A DNA stretch of 12,438 bases, from the NCBI GenBank assembly GCA_025924295.1, contig JAICEG010000109.1:1-12438 (forward strand), given 5' to 3'. Of the stretch, positions 7,296 to 12,438 are shown in pieces. Made by a program: the position numbers and the translations under genes. The notes under the pieces are model-generated. The model did no database searches, had not been told where the DNA came from, and worked only from the letters and a program-made list of their open reading frames with translations. The DNA comes from Vicinamibacteria bacterium. GTDB lineage: Bacteria > Acidobacteriota > Vicinamibacteria > Vicinamibacterales > UBA2999. Each line of letters opens with the position of its first letter. Within the stretch, counting starts at the first letter, position 1.

Positions 7296-8500
7296 GCACG
7301 CCGGCGAACAGGAAGGCACTCTGGATCACGTCGCGTGTGATCGCTGTCGGCGTTATCTCCGTTTTCTGCGGGACTAGCGAAACACGCGCCCAAAATGCGC
7401 CGTCAGACGCTCTGGATCGTTTACTGGTCGCGGGCGATGCTTCTTTTGCCGTCCTGTCGGACAGGCAGCTGGAGATTCTGCGCCAGTCTCTGGCCGTGTA
7501 CATAAACAGTCTGCCAACGCAGACGGTGCTGGCGCTGGACGAGGAGCGGGAGCGCCGCTCCTTCGGACCCATCTACCTTCAGCATGCGATGCCGATTGGA
7601 CGAGGAGGGCTCGATGCCGTCACCTTGCTTCAACACGCATCCTGGAGTGCGCTGGATTCGATCGACATCAGGGAAGCCGGGCTCATCAATCGCATCCCGG
7701 GGTTTCTGAATCAACCCGGAGTCGAGAGTCGGGCGACACTCAGCCTCGCCAGCGAGACGTTCGGTTTCGGCGCTCGCTACGGCGTCAGACCGGACTTCGA
7801 AGTCGGACTCATGGTTCCCGTACAGCGAGTCTGTGTTTCCGGTATCCGGAGCGTCATCGTTGGGTCGAACGCCACCGCCCCGGTCGACATCGATGCGTGC
7901 GGGGCGGGCGTCGGTGACGTGCAGATCAGCGCCAAGTACGTCCACTCCGGAACCGACTGGAACCTTGGAGCGCAGGTGGGTGTGTCACTGGCAACTGGTG
8001 ATCCGGACGAACTCACAGGCAAAGGCACGACGCAACCTGGATTCACGTTGATTGCTTCAAGACGTATCGGGCCGCTTCAGCCGGTCTTCAATCTTGGCGC
8101 CACTCTGGGCGGGCATGGAGTGCAGTTCCGAACTGTCACCGTGTTCGGTTCAGAGGCCTTGATCGTTGAGCAGGTGTCGGCACCAAAGTCGATCAACTAC
8201 GGAGGGGGTGCACTCGTCGTGTTCGGTCAGCGCCTGACGCTCAGCTTCGAGGTTGTGGGCCGAACTCTTCACAACGGTGTCGAGTTCGCTCCTTTTGGGA
8301 ACGGCGACAGCCAGAGCCTGGAGTTACAACCAGTGCATTGGCAATCGAATGTGCTCGGAGTCGCCGGGGCAAAAGTCGCACTCACTGACAAAATAATCCT
8401 CAGTAGTCATGTGTCGCATCAGTTCTCATCAGCGGGGCTGCGACCATCGTGGGTTGCCGGGGCAAGTGTGACCGTCGCGAAGGCTGGAACCCGTCAATGA
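7268..8500 (+). CDS. Predicted outer-membrane beta-barrel protein
   Basis: This is a 410-residue exported protein. Basic residues RK and R at 15-23 precede a hydrophobic stretch (24-35) and a likely signal-peptidase site after TRA at 41. The mature part has a short helical region (DRQLEILRQSLAVYIN). It then shows many alternating, glycine-rich amphipathic strands with aromatic ends (FGFGARYGVRPDFEVGLMVPV, WNLGAQVGVSLATGDPDE, ITLSFEVVGRTL-like segments). This pattern resembles the transporter/MetA-pathway phenol-degradation barrel family. A TTG start at 7292, with GGGAG five bases upstream and a TTGA overlap with the previous stop, is a strong alternative giving a 33-residue signal peptide. 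The overlap with the ATPase gene and the 4-bp overlap with the next gene place it firmly in the operon. Substrate and partner are unknown; the barrel call is by pattern. Confidence 0.75.
   Translation: MGDSPGAELSTPANRKALWITSRVIAVGVISVFCGTSETRAQNAPSDALDRLLVAGDASFAVLSDRQLEILRQSLAVYINSLPTQTVLALDEERERRSFGPIYLQHAMPIGRGGLDAVTLLQHASWSALDSIDIREAGLINRIPGFLNQPGVESRATLSLASETFGFGARYGVRPDFEVGLMVPVQRVCVSGIRSVIVGSNATAPVDIDACGAGVGDVQISAKYVHSGTDWNLGAQVGVSLATGDPDELTGKGTTQPGFTLIASRRIGPLQPVFNLGATLGGHGVQFRTVTVFGSEALIVEQVSAPKSINYGGGALVVFGQRLTLSFEVVGRTLHNGVEFAPFGNGDSQSLELQPVHWQSNVLGVAGAKVALTDKIILSSHVSHQFSSAGLRPSWVAGASVTVAKAGTRQ
7282..7286 (+). promoter_or_regulatory. Ribosome site favouring an alternative TTG start of the barrel gene
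   Basis: GGGAG ends five bases before TTG 7292-7294, which overlaps the ATPase stop as TTGA. The ATG at 7268 has only a weak AGGA ten bases upstream. The choice changes only the length of the signal-peptide n-region. Confidence 0.4.
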
Positions 8501-9237
8501 GGCTAGCTTCCCTCGCCGTGTTGGTAATGGCAGTATTCACGACCGCCACCGGATGCGGCGACGACTCTCCGACTTCACCTTCGCCGACGTTGACGATAAG
8601 CGGCCCAGGCGAACTCTTGATCGGCGAGACCCGAACGTTCACTGCAATGTTGGGTCCGCAGACGGTGCAACCCTCCTGGTCCAGCAACCAGCCTGGAGTG
8701 GCCCGAGTCGACCCAGCGACAGGCCTCGTGGCGGCCAACGCCAACGGCAGGGCAACGATCACCGCAACCTATCAGAATCAGTCCGCGGTTGCGGAATTAC
8801 GCGTCGTGCCCGACTACCGAGGACAATGGACCGGCCGGATCTCAGTCGTTGACTGTGGGCGCGAGGCGGCCTTTCCAATCGTGAACTTCTGCTCGACCGT
8901 TCTGGCCGCGTTGCCGCCAAGCCTTCAACTGAACCTCATTCAGACGGGTGCCACACCCACTGCGACGATCAATCTGGCAGGTGGCATGGGACCCGTCCAA
9001 GGCTCTATTGAAGAGTCCGGTGAACTATCGCTCAGGGGAAACATCGAGGTTTCCGGGAGTGGGGCCACTATGGGCCTTGGCATCGATGGATGGCGCACGT
9101 CGATGGAACAACCGGCCGGGGCACCAATTCCAACAGTGCGAATGGTCGGGCGGTTTACGATGGTTTGGACGGCTCCTCCCGCAACCGGCCGCGCTTTCAT
9201 TGAGGCGACGCTGCTCGATGTCGTCAGGACCCCGTGA
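8497..9237 (+). CDS. Lipoprotein with Big_2 immunoglobulin-like domain
   Basis: This is a 246-residue exported lipoprotein. A signal sequence MRLASLAVLVMAVFTTATGC gives a lipobox with acylated Cys20, followed by the flexible linker GDDSPTSPSP. Residues about 29-104 form a Big_2-type fold (TLTISGPGELLIGETRTFTA … WSSNQPGVARVDPATGLVAANANGRATITATY). The rest (about 105-246) is beta-rich, starts YRGQWTGRISVVDC, and is unknown to me. The start at 8497 is chosen because ATGA overlaps the stop of the barrel gene; the open frame reaches 8449 but would put charged residues before the signal. No Asp follows at +2 (it is Gly), so export to the outer membrane is plausible. It is the last gene of the operon and could cap or assist the barrel protein, or act as a surface receptor; this is inference. 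Confidence 0.82.
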   Translation: MRLASLAVLVMAVFTTATGCGDDSPTSPSPTLTISGPGELLIGETRTFTAMLGPQTVQPSWSSNQPGVARVDPATGLVAANANGRATITATYQNQSAVAELRVVPDYRGQWTGRISVVDCGREAAFPIVNFCSTVLAALPPSLQLNLIQTGATPTATINLAGGMGPVQGSIEESGELSLRGNIEVSGSGATMGLGIDGWRTSMEQPAGAPIPTVRMVGRFTMVWTAPPATGRAFIEATLLDVVRTP

Positions 9238-9252
9238 AGACGAGGGGTCCTG
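9225..9252 (+). terminator. Stem-loop overlapping the lipoprotein stop codon
   Basis: CAGGACCCC (9225-9233) and GGGGTCCTG (9244-9252) form a perfect 9-bp stem with a 10-base loop; the TGA stop lies in the loop at 9235-9237. There is no following T run, so it is not a classical intrinsic terminator. It lies between convergent genes and could end or stabilise transcripts from either side. Confidence 0.4.
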
Positions 9253-9287
9253 CTGGACGCTCGACTACTGAACCCACCCGTGCGTCC

Positions 9288-9992
9288 CTACTGGAAGAAC
9301 GGCTTCCTCCCCTGCGGCAGCGGCGTCTGATCGAGCGCGACCATCATCGACGAGATCTGATACAGGCCCATCGTCCCGACCAGATCGACAACGCCGCGAT
9401 CGCCGCCGAGGACCTGCTTCGCAGCGTTGACCGCAGCGTCGCTCAGCGCCCGCTTCGTGATGAACTCGTTCGCGAAGTCGTAGATGACTTCGACGTCCTT
9501 CTCCATTCCTGTCGGCCGCTTCCCGACGCGGATCGCTTCGACGACGTCCGCCGGCAGGCCGAAGCGAACCGCAGCGTTGTGATGCGCATTCCAGACGTAC
9601 TCCGCCGACCAGTGTTTGGCGACGACGAGGATCGCGAGCTCATTCAGCTTGGGTGGAACCGTCGAGAAGCCTTCGCGCCCTGCGAAGCGTGAGTAGGCAA
9701 TCGCCTTCTGCGCGAGATCGCCCAGCGCCGGGCTCACCATCATCACACCCAGCGGCCCCGAGATGTCCGAGCGTGGACCGGTCAGGATGCTCTCGACGTA
9801 CTTCTTCTGCTCGGCGTTGAGCTTGTCGTAGTCGTTCGGCGTCGTGATGCGATTGCCGCGCAGCCGCGACACTGTCTCGCGCAGTTGCTCGGCGGTCGGC
9901 GGCCCCTCGCGCTGCGCCTGGGCCAACACCGCCAGCCCGCCAAGCGTCACGATACTGCAGACGATTGCGATGTGAACGCGTACACCGATCAT
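9288..9992 (-). CDS. Exported carboxymuconolactone decarboxylase (CMD) family protein
   Basis: This is a 234-residue protein with a signal peptide (hydrophobic core 6-24, AQA site at 26), so it is likely periplasmic. The CMD core covers about 80-195 and includes LNELAILVVAKHWSAEYVWNAHHNAAVRFGLP (116-147), where Glu118, Glu131 and His137 match conserved family positions. The CxxC of AhpD-type peroxidase members is absent, so thiol peroxidase activity is unlikely. Such exported CMD proteins are common in soil acidobacterial-type genomes, and their substrate is not established. The ATG at 9992 has a strong ribosome site, AAGGAGAG (10004-9997), four bases upstream. It is convergent with the lipoprotein gene and separated by a long repeat-bearing spacer from the ankyrin/cytochrome gene on the same strand. 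Confidence 0.88.
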   Translation of the reverse strand: MIGVRVHIAIVCSIVTLGGLAVLAQAQREGPPTAEQLRETVSRLRGNRITTPNDYDKLNAEQKKYVESILTGPRSDISGPLGVMMVSPALGDLAQKAIAYSRFAGREGFSTVPPKLNELAILVVAKHWSAEYVWNAHHNAAVRFGLPADVVEAIRVGKRPTGMEKDVEVIYDFANEFITKRALSDAAVNAAKQVLGGDRGVVDLVGTMGLYQISSMMVALDQTPLPQGRKPFFQ

Positions 9993-10358
9993 GTTGCTCT
10001 CCTTCTGCCCAGACGCTCAACACTCGAACCCATCATTGACGCTGCCGCTGCATCGCCACGCAGACCTACCGATCCGGACGTCGCCGGCGCTGCGCGCCGG
10101 AAATCGGCTGCCGCTCGTTCCCGGTCGCTATGCGGCGAGTAGCGGTCGGCTCGAGACGACATCTGTCACACGGCTCAAAACGTTCGACGTAACTCGCCAT
10201 AACCAGAACGCGTAGACGGAACTCGCCGCGGAAACCTCGCTTCACCCGATTTCCTGCTTCGCAGCGCGATGGCGCTTGCGCAGGCGCCGCCGGCCGGCAG
10301 GCCTGCGTGGCGATTTCTTGCGCGCCGGAGCGCGGGCGGTGGAGCGTCAGTCTTCATG
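9993..10358. other. Non-coding spacer with GC-rich short hairpins
   Basis: No gene is supported here. It must hold the promoter of the CMD gene, which I cannot pinpoint. Two perfect small inverted repeats are visible. CCGGCGC/GCGCCGG (10084-10100) has a 3-base loop. CGCAGGC/GCCTGCG (10279-10307) encloses GCCGGCCGGC-type sequence. The stretch 10260-10350 is almost wholly GC-rich and hairpin-prone and abuts the palindromic element, so it may be part of the same larger repeat. Confidence 0.5.
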
Positions 10359-10552
10359 CGGGCGAAGACATGCTGCGGAGCCGAACGTGCGAGCGGCGCG
10401 AGCAGCGAAGTGGGCAAAAACGTGCTGAAGGCGCAGTGCTGGCGAAGTCCTAACAACCAGCTGGGAAGATAAACGTGCGCCGCCATTGCCGGCCGTAAGC
10501 ACGTTTTTGCCGCGCCGTCGAGCCGTTCGGCGGAGCAGTATGTTTTCGCCCG
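10359..10552. repeat. Long imperfect palindromic element, copy 2
   Basis: Left arm 10359-10426 and right arm 10498-10552 are inverted repeats around a 71-nt spacer (10427-10497), the same spacer length as copy 1. The inner stem is 14 perfect pairs (GGCAAAAACGTGCT 10413-10426 with 10498-10511). An outer stem pairs GCCGAACG (10380-10387) with 10524-10531, and the ends pair CGGGCGAA with TTCGCCCG. The spacer carries the conserved block 10456-10482 with core GGAAGATAAACGTG, plus an internal GGCGCA/TGCGCC pair (10430-10435, 10476-10481). The left arm shares about 33 of 40 bases with copy 1 from 10393 (aligned to 909). It lies just downstream of the ankyrin/cytochrome gene stop. Confidence 0.8.
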
Positions 10553-10578
10553 CCGGTTACGAAGTACCGACAGTGTTC

Positions 10579-12399
10579 TCATTGTGTGGGCGGCTGGCTG
10601 ACGACCGCGATCTTTTCGAGCTCCGCAACGTCGAGCGGCAACTCGAGCGAGCCGGCCTTGCTGCCGTTGGCCTTCAGCAGATACGACACGAGGTCGATGT
10701 AGGCGCGATCGCCCAGGCTGTCGGGCGCGTTCTGCGGCATCGAGCCCCGCAGGTTCTGCACCATCTCGTGCGCGCTCTGCCCGGTGAAACGCCCGAGGAA
10801 CTCGGCCCCGATCAATGGGGGCGATACCGTGTCGCCTCGCAGCGTATCGAGATGGCAGACGGCGCAGGCGCGCTGATAGACCTGCTGGCCGCGCTGCGCC
10901 TGCTGATCGGTGAAGACGCCGTCCCAGATCGTTTTGCCGCCCGGCGTCGACGAGTCTGCTGCCTTGATGATGGGAACGGCGCTGCCATCGCGAACGATCT
11001 CGGGAATCGGAAGCCCTTTCTCGCGCATCAGCCGCCGAATCAACGCGGCCGCTTCCGGGTAGCGGCGGATGCCGCTGCTCGCATAGACGACGCCCTCGGC
11101 GGCAAGCAGCGGCGTCCACTGCTTCTTGTTCCCCACATCGAGCTTTGCGCCGTTGTCGACGAGGAACTGAATCACTGGCACGGCGCCGCCGCGATAGACC
11201 GCGCCGAGCAGAGCTGTCTCACCGTCGCGATTCGCGTCGTTCACATCGCCGCCACCGACTTCGAATGCCAGCTTCACCGCTTCGAGTGCTTCCTCGTGCG
11301 TGCCTGGACTCTCTCCGGGGCCGTAAACACCCACACCGGCCGCGGCCATCAGTGCTGACGTGCCGTCGTTCGTCTTGATCTTCGGATCGGCGCCCAGTTC
11401 GAGGAGCACGCGCATCAGCGGCACATCAGCCGACTTTGCCGCCATGACGAATGGCGTCGCACCGATGCGATTCAGCATGTTGCGGTTGCCGTCGCGCGGC
11501 TCCTTCGTCATGCGCGCGTTGAGATCGGCCCCCTTGGCAACCAACTTCCGCACGACCTCGAGGCTGTCGACTCCGCCCGTCGGCACCGCGCCCGGCATGT
11601 TGAAGCCGCGATTCGGACGACGCGACCACGCGACCTGGTGCAATGCGGTCCAGCCCTGCTCCGCCGCGTTGGGATCGGCGCCGCGATCGAGGAGGAACGT
11701 GGCGAGTTGGTAGTGCGCGTTATAAAGGGCCAGCACCAGCCCGCCCATTCCGTCGGGCATCTTCTCGTTGACATCAGCGCCCGCGTCCAGCAAAGCACGC
11801 GTCGCCTCGACGTGTCCGCCACGCACCGCAAACAGAAGCGCCGTGAACCGGCCACTCGTCGACTTGGCTTTGATGTCGGCGCCCGCTTCGATCAGCAGCC
11901 GGATCGCGTCGGCGTTGTTTTCTATGGCCGCCCACATCAATGGCGTCTGTCCACGCCACCCTTCGCGTGCGTCAACAACGGCTCCTCCTGTCAGCAGCGC
12001 CTTGACCGTCTCGGGATCACCGGTTCGCGCCGCCAGCATCAGCGGTGTCTCGCCGCCCGGCGTCGCGACGTTCACATCGGCGCCCGCGGCGATCAGTCGC
12101 TGCACGATCGTGGCGTTACCATTCGTCGCGGCGAGATGAAGCGGCGCAATGCCATGCCGGTTCGCCACCCTCGCGCGAGCACCGGCCCCCAGCAGCGCCT
12201 GTGCCAGCTCCGCGTCGTCGTTCTCAACCGACCAGTGCAGCGCAGTTGTTCCGTCCGCATCGGCCACATTTGGATCGGCTTTCTTCGACAGCTGCGCTTT
12301 CGCGGCACGCGAGTCGCCGTCCTTGACAGCGTCGAGCAGTGTCCGCGACTGGGCGACGATGGTAACTCCGAGGCCCACCAGCAAAACCAAGGCGATCAT
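10579..12399 (-). CDS. Exported ankyrin-repeat protein fused to a C-terminal cytochrome c domain
   Basis: This 606-residue protein begins MIALVLLVGLGVTIVAQS, an uncleaved anchor or short signal peptide. Roughly ten ankyrin repeats fill about 20-440, with repeated G-x-TALH/TPLMLAA and LLxAGADVN motifs. A C-terminal c-type cytochrome domain (about 500-590) has the haem motif CAVCH at 512-516 and a likely distal ligand Met554 in GSMPQNAP. Haem attachment requires the periplasm, so the ankyrin part should also be exported. It may mediate protein contacts beside an electron-transfer domain. The ATG at 12399 is preceded by an 8-bp tandem repeat that supplies GAGG about nine bases upstream. The frame stays open to the window edge, but no other start codon lies in those 13 codons. 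Partners and electron acceptor are unknown. Confidence 0.9.
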   Translation of the reverse strand: MIALVLLVGLGVTIVAQSRTLLDAVKDGDSRAAKAQLSKKADPNVADADGTTALHWSVENDDAELAQALLGAGARARVANRHGIAPLHLAATNGNATIVQRLIAAGADVNVATPGGETPLMLAARTGDPETVKALLTGGAVVDAREGWRGQTPLMWAAIENNADAIRLLIEAGADIKAKSTSGRFTALLFAVRGGHVEATRALLDAGADVNEKMPDGMGGLVLALYNAHYQLATFLLDRGADPNAAEQGWTALHQVAWSRRPNRGFNMPGAVPTGGVDSLEVVRKLVAKGADLNARMTKEPRDGNRNMLNRIGATPFVMAAKSADVPLMRVLLELGADPKIKTNDGTSALMAAAGVGVYGPGESPGTHEEALEAVKLAFEVGGGDVNDANRDGETALLGAVYRGGAVPVIQFLVDNGAKLDVGNKKQWTPLLAAEGVVYASSGIRRYPEAAALIRRLMREKGLPIPEIVRDGSAVPIIKAADSSTPGGKTIWDGVFTDQQAQRGQQVYQRACAVCHLDTLRGDTVSPPLIGAEFLGRFTGQSAHEMVQNLRGSMPQNAPDSLGDRAYIDLVSYLLKANGSKAGSLELPLDVAELEKIAVVSQPPTQ

Positions 12400-12403
12400 A
12401 AGG

Positions 12404-12435
12404 CTTGCCTCGGTGCCTCCGTGCCTCGGTGTGTC
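12404..12435. repeat. Four tandem 8-bp units directly upstream of the ankyrin/cytochrome gene
   Basis: On the plus strand the units are CTTGCCTC, GGTGCCTC, CGTGCCTC and GGTGTGTC, an 8-bp period. On the coding (minus) strand this reads as repeated GAGGCAC-G/C, so each unit offers a GGAGG or GAGG string just before the ATG. The array may continue beyond the window. It lies 4 bp from the start codon and so falls in the 5' leader or promoter. Confidence 0.6.
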
Positions 12436-12438
12436 GTG

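Noticed and set aside
9288..9992. AhpD-type alkylhydroperoxidase
   Set aside because: The CxxC redox pair that defines those enzymes is missing, so only the broader CMD family can be claimed.
10359..10552. Insertion sequence or complete transposon
   Set aside because: There is no transposase frame and no target duplication visible at the edges. A non-autonomous element remains possible.
10175..11119. Minus-strand open frame of 314 residues through the repeat region
   Set aside because: It overlaps the ankyrin/cytochrome gene in another frame and then translates the palindromic element. The sequence is Arg/Ala-rich with no domain.
12404..12435. CRISPR array
   Set aside because: The units are 8 bp and contiguous, with no spacers.

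Overview
The window looks like a piece of a chromosome from a GC-rich, double-membraned environmental bacterium, most likely an Acidobacteriota member of the Vicinamibacteria type. This placement is inference, from the mix of a signal-peptide carboxymuconolactone-decarboxylase protein, an exported ankyrin-repeat/cytochrome c fusion, a Big_2 lipoprotein, a beta-barrel protein and dispersed palindromic repeats. No rRNA, tRNA, transposase, integrase or CRISPR array was seen.

Layout. The left part (1-3176) reads on the minus strand: a truncated rmuC gene at the edge, a palindromic repeat, a two-TM potassium channel with two RCK regulatory domains, and a small unknown gene. Positions 3177-3517 are a divergent intergenic region with several small inverted repeats. 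The middle (3518-9237) is a tight plus-strand operon of four overlapping genes: a TIR-domain protein, a membrane-anchored nSTAND1-type ATPase, a predicted outer-membrane beta-barrel protein and a Big_2 lipoprotein. It ends at a stem-loop lying on the last stop codon. The right part (9288-12399) returns to the minus strand: a secreted CMD-family protein, a repeat-rich spacer of nearly 600 bp holding a second copy of the palindromic repeat, and an ankyrin/cytochrome c protein. An 8-bp tandem repeat sits directly before that last gene.

The most interesting unit is the four-gene operon. It joins a probable NAD-consuming TIR effector, with its predicted catalytic glutamate intact, to a STAND ATPase. 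In place of the usual WD40 or TPR sensor, the ATPase has a transmembrane helix, a long coiled coil and an NTF2-like domain predicted to lie in the periplasm. The two downstream genes are predicted to sit in or at the outer membrane. I infer an envelope-spanning surveillance or conflict system: periplasmic or outer-membrane sensing would drive the cytoplasmic ATPase and TIR effector. Spot counts suggest the operon has lower GC than its flanks, which fits an acquired module.

The second notable signal is a pair of intergenic palindromes (880-1064 and 10359-10552). They share the same architecture: long imperfect arms around a spacer of exactly 71 nt, with a nearly identical 27-nt block in the spacer. 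Where the arms differ between copies, at least two base pairs have changed on both sides, so pairing is kept. This suggests a dispersed element or RNA under selection for its fold.
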